64,000 bases of DNA from Cordilura impudica (taxonomy: Eukaryota; Arthropoda; Insecta; Diptera; Scathophagidae). Every line of letters starts with the position of its first letter. The stretch's first letter is position 1. Both the position numbers and the translations under genes were made by a program. Location of the stretch: contig OY821520.1 in NCBI GenBank assembly GCA_963682025.1, forward strand, positions 85,112,965-85,176,964. The letters are read 5' to 3'. Under the pieces are notes generated by a model. The model ran no database searches. It had not been told where the DNA came from and saw only the letters and a program-made list of their open reading frames with translations. This document shows positions 24,231-37,146 of the stretch, piece after piece.

Positions 24231-24439
24231 TTTGGTTAAAACAAAATTAAAAATATTTTTTTTTAATTTACATATATTCCATAGTTTAGAAAAGAAAAAA
24301 AAAAAGAAAATGTTCAGTGATCGATTCACGCAACTTATAGGCAACTTCGTGATTTTTATTTCAAAATTGTTTCAGCGATTAGGTTAATTTTTGGCTGAAT
24401 GGATTTTTTAATAAACAAAACTGCCGTGAGACTACAACA

Positions 24440-24790
24440 GACCTTACAGACTCCATTATATCCAGAAATGGCACCGTTTGGAACCGTTTGGTTTACACGC
24501 TGGTGGCATCATCGGACCTCAAAAGTGAAGGCGGAGCTCGCGTTTCGGTCAATATATGGATGACATTGATCTGGGCGAGATGTGGTTTCAACAGGATGGA
24601 GCTAAGTGCCTACGGCGACCCCAATCATTGATTTATTTATATAAAAAATTTGCGATAAGTTGATTTCGAGCAATGGTCCTGTCAGTTGTCCTCCAAGGTC
24701 ATGCTATATGACACCTCTCGATTATTTCCTGCGGGGCTACGTGAAGTCACTGATAAACCAGCAACACTTGACGCCTAGGAGGCCAACATT
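24440..24790 (+). pseudogene. Decayed rosa-like mariner transposase fragment
   Basis: Readable pieces match the intact transposase at 17290-18375. 'MWFQQDGAKCLR' carries the second Asp (about 24580-24615) and 'SSNGPVSCPPRSCYMTPLDY' spans about 24664-24725. The Asp of the CDL motif has become Tyr. There are frameshifts and no terminal repeats. Confidence 0.75.
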
Positions 24791-25134
24791 GTTCGTGTTA
24801 CTCTTGTATATTGTTATATATGTGATTGTGTTATACTTTTTGGTTGTTGAATTAGTTGTTATACTTCGATATTGATATATTAGTAATAGTGTTATACTTG
24901 TGGGTTGGTTGCATTATATAATATATGTTATATTGTGAAATTTTAAACGTTGTTATACTTGAGGGTTGTTGAATTAGCTGCAATAATCTTTGAACCAATA
25001 TATTCATACCTCACACCGTTTTTGTCTTACTCTGATTTTGTGATTGTATTGTGAAATAGATTTTTACCCCCTGAGCGTATAGATGTTTACACATCAAAAA
25101 TATCTTACGTTTCACCTGATAAACTTATTCATTT
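24791..25134. repeat. Degenerate 'gttatactt' repeats
   Basis: Several loose copies of 'tgttatacttg(t/a)gggttg' occur at 24830-24980. The piece at about 25052-25110 recurs inverted at about 34625-34690 ('gatgtttacacatcaaaaa' and 'ccctgagcgtatagatg'). Confidence 0.45.
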
Positions 25135-25561
25135 TACACCCTAACTACCACTCACTCTGTGGTCATGAGTATAATGAGTTTCTGGCTGATGTCGGTAACT
25201 ACTAAAATTACTTGACCTAGACCCACTTTTTATTATGCCGATTGGCTCAGGATTACCTTCTGATTCGTTTAGCGATGCCCGTCTGTCTGTCTGTCCGTCC
25301 GTCTGTCTGTGTGTCCTACATGGACCCTATTATCAAATTACAGGTCGCATATATAAATATATTTTGACGAAATTTGGCGTATAGGACCGACAAATCTGGT
25401 CTGCGTGTGTGTATTACACCCATTAATCAGTAGCTCAAAAATGGACGCTGTAGGACCATTCTTAGTCATAGCCTCCATATAAAGCTTTTTCTCGGTCTTA
25501 AATAAAATCTATCAATAAACAAAAATATTACAAAGATTTTTCTTAATTTGGGTTTATACTA

Positions 25562-25857
25562 TGAGTGACCAAAACTACATTTTTGACGACTTGAACGGTC
25601 AATGCCGAAAAATTCAATTATAAAATTAATTTTTTTTTATTATTAGTTAGAAATTGTATCTTTTATTTATTTAAAAAGGAAAAATATAAACATAAAATAA
25701 CTAAACTTTAGCTATTTAAAATGTATTTCAATAGAGAACACACCAAAAAGTGATTTCGCAAAAAAAATCATAATTTTAAGACAATGTAAAATTATTAAAA
25801 AACAAAATTGTAAAATTTTAAATTTTGTAAATGTTTATAATGTATTGTCACCGACTT
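25562..25857 (-). mobile_element. Short Tc1-like derivative (MITE) inside family A repeat
   Basis: The left part 'acatttttgacgacttgaac' then 'ggtcaatgccgaaaaatt' is the reversed right end of the DD34E family. The right end reads 'aatgtattgtcacc', matching its outer terminus. TA-rich flanks match the uninterrupted copy 3. Confidence 0.6.
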
Positions 25858-25926
25858 TATATATTTTCGTGAAAAAGAAGTGACTTTACCTTAGATGGCC
25901 CTGATTGGTCCTAGTCCCCGTATAAA

Positions 25927-26490
25927 AATATTTATTTATTTATTCAACAATCTCAAAGTCAATTAATGCCAATCGATTACAGTATATTTGACAGATTTCA
26001 TTTCTTATTAATATAAAAATTATAAACGAAACTTATATACACGAATATGGGTTACATCTCCCCAGATAAGTGGCAACCAATAATAAAAAAATATATATAC
26101 TTTACAATACAAATTTAAAGTAGCGACTGTTTCATTTATTCTTAATCAAGACATAGAACAGGTGATAAGGCAAAGTTCAAATTAATCCAAAGAGCAAATT
26201 TTTAAAACATGATACGAAAAGTTTCTTCGGTCGTATGGTAGAATTGAGTTCCATAATCTTGTTACTCGTACTACAAACGATTTTTGAATAAAAAGTGTAT
26301 GAAAACGTGGGATTAATAAACAATGCGTCCTGGTTGAATGTGAAAAAAACAAATCTTGACCCTAGATAGGCTGATGATGATGGTTTATATACCTTACAAC
26401 ATAGTAATAGCAACTTAATGTTAACAAAATCATTAAAACTGCAATCCAAAAAATCGTAAACATATTCCGAAATATGGTTCCGAACTCGTA
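25927..26490 (-). pseudogene. 5'-truncated non-LTR retrotransposon (LINE) remnant
   Basis: The minus-strand reading at about 26150-26330 gives 'IQKSFVVRVTRLWNSILPYD', the 'RxxRLWNxLP' motif found at the C-terminus of many LINE reverse-transcriptase ORFs. It continues to an (AATAAATA)n tail at the sense 3' end (25927-25940). It lies within a family A repeat. Only the last part of ORF2 and the 3' UTR is present. Confidence 0.65.
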
Positions 26491-26622
26491 TGAAATAGCA
26501 TGTGATATGAACTTTTTTATATTAGCAGGTAACACATTTGGTTTATGCTTATTTTCTATATTCACTTAGTTGGTATTGGGTAACGTATGGTCGTATAACC
26601 GACTATATTTTAAGTACTTGTT

Positions 26623-27166
26623 TCCCCTGCAGAAGACCTACGAGAAGCATCTGTCACAGTCGACGTTTGTCAGAAATATCTAATATCTACGCCTATCCCT
26701 CCGGGAAGGAATAGATACATTTCTTTATCTACATAAAATTTCAAAACATCTATAACGTCTTTGACAGAATGGACAGGGATTTTGACTTCTTGTATAGCGT
26801 TATTTAATTTATTTTCTGTAGAATTTTTTTCCCGAAACATATTGTAGTCGGATGGGCTATCAATGATTTTTTTTAATAAATAAATATACAGCTTTATTTT
26901 TAAAGCAAGTAATTCCGAGATTAAAAAAATATAATAAAATTCCGGGTTTTTAGTATTTTTTAATCGGGATGGGTATTGTCAGCCCTTATACTCAACTGCT
27001 ATTTAGACTGTTGAAAGACATTAATGATTTTGAGTCATATGAACTGATTTCTAACAGATTCCTGATATAGGGATAATCCCTCAACAGTAATACGATAGAC
27101 TTCTTCAAAGTTAAAACATTATTTTTATACTATCCTAAATACCTCTAAGAGTCTTATGATTCGGAG

Positions 27167-27198
<32 letters not shown>

Positions 27199-27685
27199 TT
27201 TATATACCAAGACTAAGTTCAAAAATAAAGTTGCAATTTCTTCAGAATTATACTTTAAGATAAAAATTATTTGCACTAACAGTTATTACAATTTACGCTT
27301 ATAAAGATACATATTAACAAAATTTTTAATATTATATTACTTCATATAAATGAAAGCATTCACAGAAACATTGCCCAAAGTCTCTATTAAAAGTGTTACT
27401 TACTTTCAATCTTGAGATCCAGTAATCGGTCCTAGAACAAATTGATTTTATTATTAGATTATGGTTCAAGGTCATCAATAATTGTCAAACAGAGCATTTT
27501 ATTTATTTTAACCCTTAATAATGTCCTCTTTATTTTATGACAACTCTAAAAAAAACAATCTTAATTCTACGAACTCCTTTTGTAGCAACCAATTTTATAA
27601 ATCTATAAATAATGCAGCAAACCAATGACCTTAAAGATCATGTCCTATTTGCAACCATCAGGCAATGTTAGCAAGTAAAAAAGAA
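26623..27685. other. Unassigned AT-rich sequence
   Basis: A (TAT)n/(TA)n stretch is near 27168-27200. No gene was recognised. Confidence 0.5.
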
Positions 27686-28080
27686 AGACGGCCTAAGCCA
27701 ACTTTGGGATACCCTATACGATAAGTTTCGGAAAATGGTCTTAGGTCTAACCATATTGGTGGTGGTCATTAATTGACATAAAAATAAGCATGAAGCAAAT
27801 TAAGTGAGATTGACTTGGAATCGTTTTCCCTGAAAATATGGTATAGTTTACATAGTCTATGATTGTTATATGGAGACTATGTACATAAATTTTCCGATCG
27901 AGACCGTATTAAGAAAAATCCAGATAAGATCCGAAAACTTTCACAAAACAAATTTTAAATTTTCACAAGTTCATGTATGTATAGTATACATACATTATAT
28001 ATGAACACACAAACGGTCGGACAGACATCGTTAAATCGACTCAAGAAATGATTCTAAGTCAATCGATAAAACTTATCATA
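27686..28080 (+). repeat. GTCY-type repeat, very degenerate
   Basis: It has a terminus-like 'gggataccctatacgataag' at 27707-27726 and a decayed 'acacaaacggtcggacagac' at 28005-28024 followed by 'atcgttaaatcgactca'. The order of parts matches family A. Confidence 0.5.
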
Positions 28081-28523
28081 TCATACAAATGCTACCGGTG
28101 CTGCTGCTAAAGCTGTTAATGTTTATGTTGCAACCAGAAAATAAAACATAAAAACAACCAGAGTGCCAACAACAATGTAATGAATCGTATCATTAGCGTA
28201 GTTGTCGTTATTTTTGTTGTTGTATGCCAGAGTTTCTCAAATGAAATTTATTAAAGAAGGTGGGAGCTTTATTTCTAAATGAAAGCATGTTCGGTAATTT
28301 GAACTTTAGTCGTTTTGTAAACGACTTAACTATAAATATCTTTGATTAAAACTTTAGTCGTAGATCTATTAATTGCTCCGTTAATTTATCTACAACTTTT
28401 TTCAAATACGTTTTTGTATTAAGGTTTCAGCCAACTCTTTAAAAAAAAAACTACAATTAAGATTCAATAAGTCTTTGAGACGAGTTTAAGCTAAAAATGT
28501 TTACCTTCTGTAAAAAAAAAAAC
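28081..28523. other. Unassigned sequence
   Basis: Nothing recognisable. Confidence 0.5.
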
Positions 28524-28526
28524 TAT

Positions 28527-28946
28527 GGCCCTTATTATGATTTGCATTCGATCTTCGCTGGCTATCGAACATCGACTATCGAATGTCAAATTCGTATTAT
28601 GAGCTGGCAGCACGGTCGAAAATTTCGTTGTACAACGAATTTTCAATCGAACGCAATTTTGCTTTCGATGCTGGATGACAGTTTATAAATCTAATTGAAA
28701 ATATAAGTTGTAAATTATTTTAATTTCATGAGATTGATCTGCCTTGTGTGCATTGCCGCAGCAGTTCATCTGTAGCAGACAGCAATAGTGCCAGCTGATA
28801 AATACGTACTATTGTGAATAATCCAATAGAGTGAAATTCACAATAGCGCTATTTTATCGAATGTGCGCCATAATACCAAATGAAAATTCGTTCGATCAGT
28901 TAATTCGACCACAATCGAAAATCGAAAGTTGCTCATAATAGGCACC
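28527..28946. mobile_element. MITE-like element with TCGAT-rich subterminal motifs
   Basis: Ends GGCCCTTATTATGA (left) and TCATAATAGGCACC (right) are imperfect inverted repeats. TAT is present on both sides (28524-28526, 28947-28949). Subterminal stretches are rich in 'atcgaa/ttcgat' in both orientations. No coding capacity. Confidence 0.6.
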
Positions 28947-29396
28947 TATAATTTTTATTCGAATTTTTAAGTGGAAATTGCATAGACGGATATGGCTACT
29001 CATTACCAGAATTATGAGCACCTGATTTGCATTTACATTGGAAATTTTTAAAAAATTTGCCAATCCTGTTTTTTTAATAATTTCGCGGTAAATCCTAAAA
29101 TTAAGTATGATTTTGCAAAAGATGACATATTTGTTCCAAAAAATACAATTTAAAATAAAAATAGATAAACATAGAAAAAATTTATTTTTTTAGTGATGCC
29201 AAAATAATGGAAACTTTTAAACTACTGTACCAGAGTTGATTAAAACAATAAAAAAAATAAAATGATGTGAAAGTAAATGTATAAAATCTTAACCGTTATT
29301 TAAATATTTACAGTTTCTGACGTTTTCCTTCAACTGTTTTTTAAACACAATTGTATTTTTCTATGTTTTAATCTTATAATTAATGTATATAAAATA

Positions 29397-30390
29397 ATGG
29401 CAAGAATAAAATTTTGTGAAGAGTTAATCATCAGAATAATAGATAATGTTACTGCTGGTCTTAAGCAAAAGCATATTTGTGAGATACATTCTATGAATAA
29501 ATCCATAATTTCACAAAATATCAAAAAATATCGTGAAGGAGGTACGGTGACGATTCGACTAAATCCTAAAATCAACATTTAGGCGCAGTCCCAGTAAAAC
29601 GAGTCAAAGGCAGGATAGTTTAATAGCAAAAGAGTTTAAAAATAATCAACACTGGTACCAAAGAGATCATTAACAATCTGAAACTAAAAATATATTTTCG
29701 AACTGTTTCCCGACGAGTCTGAGTCTGATTGTTTTGGTCCACTGATATCAGAGAAAACCACTGATATCAGAGAAAAGTCTACTGGCTCCCATAAATTAAC
29801 CTAAGGAACACATGAACTGTCAATGACGGAATTGGAATACTGTTCTCTTTTCAGATGAGTGCAAGCAATGATGGAAGAATGTTTGTCCGTGGATCAAAGG
29901 GAAAAGCACTAGACCCAAAATATTCAAATAAAACTCTTAAGTTTGGCGGTGGCAATATAATAGTATGAGGTTGCTTTTCGGGTCAGGAATGCGTCCAATT
30001 CATGTAGAGATACTCTACCTGGGATTGAATGGTGGCAAATTCTAAATGACCTAATGTATCCATACGCGGGAGAAAATATGCCCCTGGTTTAGAAATTCCA
30101 ACATGACGGTGACCCAAAACACACCTCCAAAGTTGTAACCGAATGGCTACAATCTAATGCAGCTAGTGTTTTGGAATTGCCAGCCCAATCAACTGATCTC
30201 ATTACCATAGAAAATCGATGGTAGATTGTAGGTCGATAAATACGGACACTAAATTACACAAAAAAGACAGATCTCATAGAGGCAGTTAATTCAGAGTGGC
30301 AAAAAAATGCAATGGATACCATCTACAATTTAATAGACTCCATGCCTCGGCGTTGTGAAGTAACATTAATATTTAATGGATAGCCAACAA
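29397..30390 (+). pseudogene. Tc1-like DD34E transposase, decayed
   Basis: This copy is the most informative of the family. The DNA-binding part starts at ATG 29397 (a 61-codon stretch with 'QKHICEIHSMNKSIISQNIK'). Later, at 30098-30220, the frame gives 'QHDGDPKHTSKVVTEWLQSN' with the second Asp, then 'LELPAQSTDLITIENRW' with the final Glu. I count 34 residues between that Asp and Glu, the Tc1 signature. Stops and frameshifts lie between these parts and a 15 bp segment is tandemly repeated near 29757-29777, so it cannot be functional. Confidence 0.8.
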
Positions 30391-30547
30391 AATATTGAAG
30401 CCAAAAATAGAAACCCTTGTTTTGTCAATAGCTTAAATTAATAGATTTAAGTTTTGTTATTTTTTTCTGAAGTTAAGCTTTTCATGTTAATAGTTTTTTT
30501 TTCTTTTTAAATAAATAAAACATACAAATTTTTTCATTAATAAAAGA

Positions 30548-30653
30548 TTTTTTATAATTATTGAAAAGAAAAAGTACAACAACTTGAACTCTTTATATAT
30601 ACCAACTTATATATATTTTTTTAAGAATGTAAGTATTATTTTAACGAAATAAA
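30548..30653 (+). mobile_element. Probable 3' end of a retroposed sequence preceding the GAATT array
   Basis: About 106 bp absent from the sister Tc1-like copies. It ends in 'ttaacgaaataaag' (an AATAAA signal) directly abutting the array. With the flanking AATAAAAGA duplication this looks like a 5'-truncated retroposon whose 3' tail is GAATT repeats. No coding sequence is visible in it, so family identity is unknown. Confidence 0.5.
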
Positions 30654-33361
30654 GAATTGAATTGAATTGAATTGAATTGATTTGAATTGAATTGAATTGA
30701 ATTGAATTGAATTGAATTGAATTGAATTGAATTGAATTGAATTGAATTGAATTGAATTGAATTGAATTGAATTGAATTGAATTGAATTGAATTGAATTGA
30801 ATTGAATTGAATTGAATTGAATTGAATTGAATTGAATTGAATTGAATTGAATTGAATTGAATTGAATTGAATTGAATTGAATTGAATTGAATTGAATTGA
30901 ATTGAATTGAATTGAATTGAATTGAATTGAATTGAATTGAATTGAATTGAATTGAATTGAATTGAATTGAATTGAATTGAATTGAATTGAATTGAATTGA
31001 ATTGAATTGAATTGAATTGAATTGAATTGAATTGAATTGAATTGAATTGAATTGAATTGAATTGAATTGAATTGAATTGAATTGAATTGAATTGAATTGA
31101 ATTGAATTGAATTGAATTGAATTGAATTGAATTGAATTGAATTGAATTGAATTGAATTGAATTGAATTGAATTGAATTGAATTGAATTGAATTGAATTGA
31201 ATTGAATTGAATTGAATTGAATTGAATTGAATTGAATTGAATTGAATTGAATTGAATTGAATTGAATTGAATTGAATTGAATTGAATTGAATTGAATTGA
31301 ATTGAATTGAATTGAATTGAATTGAATTGAATTGAATTGAATTGAATTGAATTGAATTGAATTGAATTGAATTGAATTGAATTGAATTGAATTGAATTGA
31401 ATTGAATTGAATTGAATTGAATTGAATTGAATTGAATTGAATTGAATTGAATTGAATTGAATTGAATTGAATTGAATTGAATTGAATTGAATTGAATTGA
31501 ATTGAATTGAATTGAATTGAATTGAATTGAATTGAATTGAATTGAATTGAATTGAATTGAATTGAATTGAATTGAATTGAATTGAATTGAATTGAATTGA
31601 ATTGAATTGAATTGAATTGAATTGAATTGAATTGAATTGAATTGAATTGAATTGAATTGAATTGAATTGAATTGAATTGAATTGAATTGAATTGAATTGA
31701 ATTGAATTGAATTGAATTGAATTGAATTGAATTGAATTGAATTGAATTGAATTGAATTGAATTGAATTGAATTGAATTGAATTGAATTGAATTGAATTGA
31801 ATTGAATTGAATTGAATTGAATTGAATTGAATTGAATTGAATTGAATTGAATTGAATTGAATTGAATTGAATTGAATTGAATTGAATTGAATTGAATTGA
31901 ATTGAATTGAATTGAATTGAATTGAATTGAATTGAATTGAATTGAATTGAATTGAATTGAATTGAATTGAATTGAATTGAATTGAATTGAATTGAATTGA
32001 ATTGAATTGAATTGAATTGAATTGAATTGAATTGAATTGAATTGAATTGAATTGAATTGAATTGAATTGAATTGAATTGAATTGAATTGAATTGAATTGA
32101 ATTGAATTGAATTGAATTGAATTGAATTGAATTGAATTGAATTGAATTGAATTGAATTGAATTGAATTGAATTGAATTGAATTGAATTGAATTGAATTGA
32201 ATTGAATTGAATTGAATTGAATTGAATTGAATTGAATTGAATTGAATTGAATTGAATTGAATTGAATTGAATTGAATTGAATTGAATTGAATTGAATTGA
32301 ATTGAATTGAATTGAATTGAATTGAATTGAATTGAATTGAATTGAATTGAATTGAATTGAATTGAATTGAATTGAATTGAATTGAATTGAATTGAATTGA
32401 ATTGAATTGAATTGAATTGAATTGAATTGAATTGAATTGAATTGAATTGAATTGAATTGAATTGAATTGAATTGAATTGAATTGAATTGAATTGAATTGA
32501 ATTGAATTGAATTGAATTGAATTGAATTGAATTGAATTGAATTGAATTGAATTGAATTGAATTGAATTGAATTGAATTGAATTGAATTGAATTGAATTGA
32601 ATTGAATTGAATTGAATTGAATTGAATTGAATTGAATTGAATTGAATTGAATTGAATTGAATTGAATTGAATTGAATTGAATTGAATTGAATTGAATTGA
32701 ATTGAATTGAATTGAATTGAATTGAATTGAATTGAATTGAATTGAATTGAATTGAATTGAATTGAATTGAATTGAATTGAATTGAATTGAATTGAATTGA
32801 ATTGAATTGAATTGAATTGAATTGAATTGAATTGAATTGAATTGAATTGAATTGAATTGAATTGAATTGAATTGAATTGAATTGAATTGAATTGAATTGA
32901 ATTGAATTGAATTGAATTGAATTGAATTGAATTGAATTGAATTGAATTGAATTGAATTGAATTGAATTGAATTGAATTGAATTGAATTGAATTGAATTGA
33001 ATTGAATTGAATTGAATTGAATTGAATTGAATTGAATTGAATTGAATTGAATTGAATTGAATTGAATTGAATTGAATTGAATTGAATTGAATTGAATTGA
33101 ATTGAATTGAATTGAATTGAATTGAATTGAATTGAATTGAATTGAATTGAATTGAATTGAATTGAATTGAATTGAATTGAATTGAATTGAATTGAATTGA
33201 ATTGAATTGAATTGAATTGAATTGAATTGAATTGAATTGAATTGAATTGAATTGAATTGAATTGAATTGAATTGAATTGAGTTCAATTGAATTGAATGGA
33301 ATTGAATTAAATTAAATTGAATTGAATTGAATTGAATTGAATTGAATTGAATTGAATTGAA
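30654..33361. repeat. (GAATT)n pentanucleotide array, about 2.7 kb
   Basis: About 540 tandem copies of GAATT. As far as I can read, 30686-33280 is uninterrupted. Variant units occur only near 30681 (one base change) and at 33281-33316 (several changes). The long minus-strand open frame through it (QFNSI repeats) is an artefact of a 5 bp unit lacking stops in some frames. Confidence 0.98.
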
Positions 33362-33599
33362 TAAAAGAGTTTGATGATCCAATTTTTTGGTATTGACCGT
33401 TAATTCGTCAAAAATAAATTTTGTTAAAAGTTTCCATTATGTTGGAACTCATACATGTTATATTGGCACTGTATATGTTCCTCTAACCACCAATGGAGCA
33501 TAGGGCGCTAAGGGTGTTCATTTTGATTTCTGTGATACGTCAGATTAATGATTTTAATCGAAGAACTTGTTTGGCTACTTTGGCATCATTTTGTCCACT

Positions 33600-34250
33600 G
33601 CCATTTGCGGTCGCGGATTTCTGTTGCAAGTGGAATTTGTCCCGATTGTACTAACAGTTGGGTATTTGTGATGGTCCTATGTCAAAATATGCAGAGCTTC
33701 CTTCTAAGCCAGCTGTTGATGATAGTTTGAAAATGCTAGGTGATGCTAGAGATGTATAGAGATGCACTGATTCAATGTGAGGGCCGATTTTTTACTTTAT
33801 AATATTGGAACTAATATATCAGAAACTGAATTCATGTTCCCCAATTCTTAACAACGCCGATGTATCGACTCCTATACTGAGGGTCTTGGTTTTATTGGTG
33901 TTAATTTTTAACTCAGTAGAGCGTAGCCTTTCTTGGAGGTCTAATATTGCTTGTGCAATAGCAATCATAAATCATCTGGATATGCAAGATATTTGAGATG
34001 TCGGCTGTTAATTTGCCTCTGGATTCTTTTGGTTCCTATTCTCAATGATAGAATATCTTCCATCACAACAAGGATTGAGAATGGTGAAAATATGCTACCC
34101 TGAATAACAGAAATAACACGGTTTTGAAGTCTATAAAGAGAAGATGGAGCCTGGACTTGAATTACACATAATTGGTGCTCATTTACTTTCATAAAATCAA
34201 TGCATCTATGACATTGAAATTATATTTTTTACATACCACTTTGATGAGTT
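33600..34250 (-). pseudogene. LINE reverse-transcriptase fragment
   Basis: Minus-strand readings give 'VISVIQGSIFSPFSILVVME' (the QGS...SPxLF motif of reverse transcriptases), then 'HLKYLAYPDDL' where YADD is expected at the catalytic site. After one frameshift comes 'DLQERLRSTELKINTNKTKT' (the xLKIN-NKTK motif). The Ala-to-Pro change in YADD, stops and frameshifts show it is dead. Its boundaries are uncertain. Confidence 0.75.
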
Positions 34251-34769
34251 CTTACACCAATTTCGATTTCATCAGGTCACCATGCTAATGGAAAAACGAT
34301 ACAAATGAAAAAGCTGGATGGATTACTTCCAGAAGTTTATTGATGGAGTCATAAGGTATCCCAATATGAAGATACAGGCACCGATTTCGCAGAAGGCGAT
34401 AGATTTGAACGATATTCAATGTGCTATCAAGCTCAGATGATGATGATCATTCAAATCATGCACCTTCACAGGCTTCACCGAGAGCATAAAATTCAATGGA
34501 TATTGATTAATTCATGTTTTTTGCTTTTTGCTACATTTTTTATGCATTTCTCGAATTTTTGATGTAAAATACAGCTGGAAAATTAATAATATTTGTTATT
34601 ATTAAGATGCAGTTTTATCGGATTAGTTTGTTTTACACTTTTTGATGTGTAAACATCTATACGCTCAGGAGGGTAAAAATCTATTTCACAATCTATTTCT
34701 CTTAGTATATAGCTGCAATTGTGGCGAAGACAGGAAACAAAATTCCAATTAATTAACGAGATATAGCCG
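34251..34769. other. Unassigned sequence with one repeated segment
   Basis: About 34625-34690 is an inverted copy of 25052-25110. No gene was recognised. Confidence 0.45.
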
Positions 34770-35525
34770 TGAGAGAAATTGCATGTTCTTCGGAAAAATC
34801 AAGTTTTAGCCAAAATATACATGAGGCCATAAAATCCGAACAGCAGCTAAACTAGCAATGCTTAGGATTATTGTCCTGTTGGAACACCCAGTTAAGAGGT
34901 ATATTGTAGCATATTAGTTTCAAGAATTTTAACATAATCAGTTGCCTTAATAATGATCCTGATACTACTCCTTATACCATGATCTTACTACGTACCACCG
35001 TATTTAATTGTTTTAACAGTAAACTTGGGGTTGTACGCTGTGTTAGCAGGTCTTCATACGTGATGATCACCGCGATCTGAGTTAAAGAAATTAATTTGGT
35101 TGCGTCAGACCAAAGAATATTTCGCCATTTTTATTTAGGCCAATTGATATGCTTTTCATCAAATTTGAATCTTTGTTGTACGTTCTTCTAAACCAACATG
35201 CGTACTTTAAGATTTTCACGAATAATTTTTTTTCGGATTATTGTGTCAACATCAATATTTAAGTCGCTGCTTATCTGTTTGGAAAAGGTAACGGTATTTT
35301 TCTTACACAGTGCACATTCTTACTTCTCACTGTGGGTGTAATTTTTGGTTTTCTACTACGTGTTTCCTTCTTCGTTTCCCATTTAACATTTTATACCATT
35401 GTTTTTTATCTCCGAGTATCTCTGACACCATTCTATAGGAATTTCCTGAGTTAAACAAATCTTTTATATTTTGTCGAGTCACAGAGTCGCAGTACTTCGA
35501 TCTGCCCATATTTGGCTAGTATATG
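34770..35525 (-). pseudogene. Decayed Tc1-like transposase, different family
   Basis: It is read on the minus strand. An N-terminal helix-turn-helix part lies at 35509-35327 (ATG start, 'GRSKYCDSVTRQNIKDLFNS'). 'KWRNILWSDATKLISL' with the first Asp lies at about 35130-35080. 'VFQQDNNPKHC' with the second Asp lies at about 34880-34850. Stops and frameshifts lie between. The C-terminal glutamate region was not identified. It is distinct in sequence from the DD34E family of T1-T5. Confidence 0.7.
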
Positions 35526-35539
35526 ACACTTTTTTTACC

Positions 35540-37030
35540 TTTTCACATACAAAATAACTTTTAATAAGTACAATCTCTTTTATTGAAATGACACGTTGTC
35601 CTCATTAATTCACTAATGATATTAGAAGATTTCTTGGGGACTGTGTGCAATTACTTGGTAATTTTATAACGGAATTTGTTTTTGTAATTGACAATAAGAA
35701 AATTAATTCAGTTACTTATCGTCAATTCTCTCATTTTACTTATTTTCTCATCTTATTTTGATCTTGCACATCACTGTCCTTATTATTTTCCATACGACTG
35801 TACGTCTATGTAAGTGTTCTGGAGTCGAAATTTAGGAACGTAATATTTTTGAATTCGAACATCTTCAAACCTTAACGCAAATCGAAAAGACCTTCGATTA
35901 GGGTACAACCATGCCTCATTCTTTAAGCTACCACGGATTTAAATTTATTGAGAATCTCTGTTGTTTGGTGTATAAAATGAAAATTGTTTTTGTCGTTATT
36001 GTACTATTTTGTTGTAGTTTTACATAGTTGTTGAGTTTATTCTTAAAACAAAAATTATTTTTTGCCCTTAAAAAAAAACAAAAAACGCCGACGCCAGTCG
36101 GCAAATTGTGGCGACACGTCTGGAGCGTGCGGCATATTAGTATGTCCCATGTACCAAACTACAACGAAAAAAAATCAACCAACAAACAATGAAATTGACT
36201 GAATGTTTAGTTTGTACAATCCAACATGTGTATAATACAGAATGTTATGTGTGAAACTATCAACCTCATCATGATGATCATCATTATGTGACTATTGATC
36301 AGTCGGTTGCTGGCTTCCCTCTATAACAACAACAGCAACATCACTAACATAGAAACAAAGCTATACAAATCAAATCTGTATAGTATAATCTTGACATCAG
36401 CATAATGACGCCTTAACCAACTGCTGCTGCTGCTGCCTGTTTGTCCAGCCAAAAGGTTTTATTGATAAAAACGGACGTATGAATATCTCGTACTTTTCAA
36501 TGAACAACACAAAATAACAAAAAAAATTAACAACAGCTCGCGAGATGAAGGGAATATCAACTACGAGTTACAAAAGCAACAAAAAAAAACTGATTTCATC
36601 AAATTGTTTTCTGATTGTCAGCGGATAAAACGTCGTCCACCATCAAATTGTTATTCACGTTAAACGGCAAAAACGCCTGGCCGACTAAATCAGTCAGTTA
36701 ATCATTTGATACGATATTGATATAAAAATTGTAGTAAAAAATATGTGTTGTTTTAATATCCACTCGGGTAACTATGCTGGCAAAGTAATAAACGTATTCT
36801 TTAGAACCCGATTTGAGGATAATTAATTAGGTAAATAAGTATACTAGACGTTGTTCTTACTAGTGTTGATCTTCTCAACTTTGTGAAAAAAAAACATTGA
36901 GAATTTATTATTCGAAATTTGGTTTAAAGTTTTTTTAAAGAACTTTTTTTAAGTTTAAAATTTAGATACTCTTGGGTATACACATAGCCCATAAAGTCTG
37001 TCTTCACCTTACAAATTTGTTTAATTGATA
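35540..37030. other. Unassigned intergenic sequence
   Basis: A short (CTG)5 run is at 36421-36437. No long open frame, terminal repeats or RNA genes were recognised. Confidence 0.5.
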
Positions 37031-37146
37031 TACAATGGGTGAAAAAAATTGGAAACTTTACTTTGGAATATTTACAGTTTCTGACGTTTTCTTTCAACTG
37101 TTTTTTAAATACAATTGTATTGTATTTGATTCAATCTTATAATTAA

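Larger units (their letters stand above)
25135..26622 (-). repeat. GTCY-core repeat, family A copy with two insertions
   Basis: Left part 25135-25561 includes a GTCTGTCC tract at 25279-25312, the middle is 25858-25926, and the right part is about 26496-26622 ending near 'ttttaagtacttgtt'. The breaks against copy 3 are a Tc1-derived insert (25562-25857) and a LINE remnant (25927-26490). Confidence 0.7.
29030..33448 (+). mobile_element. Tc1-like element, DD34E family, copy T3 (split by 2.8 kb insert)
   Basis: A degenerate outer repeat is near 29030 and an inner repeat 'caaaataatggaaactttta' near 29201. A decayed transposase follows to about 30400. The right end 'attttgttaaaagtttccat' lies at about 33419-33438. 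The right terminal region is interrupted at about 30548-33359 by a sequence consisting largely of (GAATT)n. AATAAAAGA is present on both sides of the insert (30539-30547 and 33360-33368). Confidence 0.8.

Noticed and set aside
30641..33382. 913-codon open frame of QFNSI repeats
   Set aside because: It is a translation of the GAATT array. A 5 bp repeat gives endless frames, and there is no gene-like start, end or composition.
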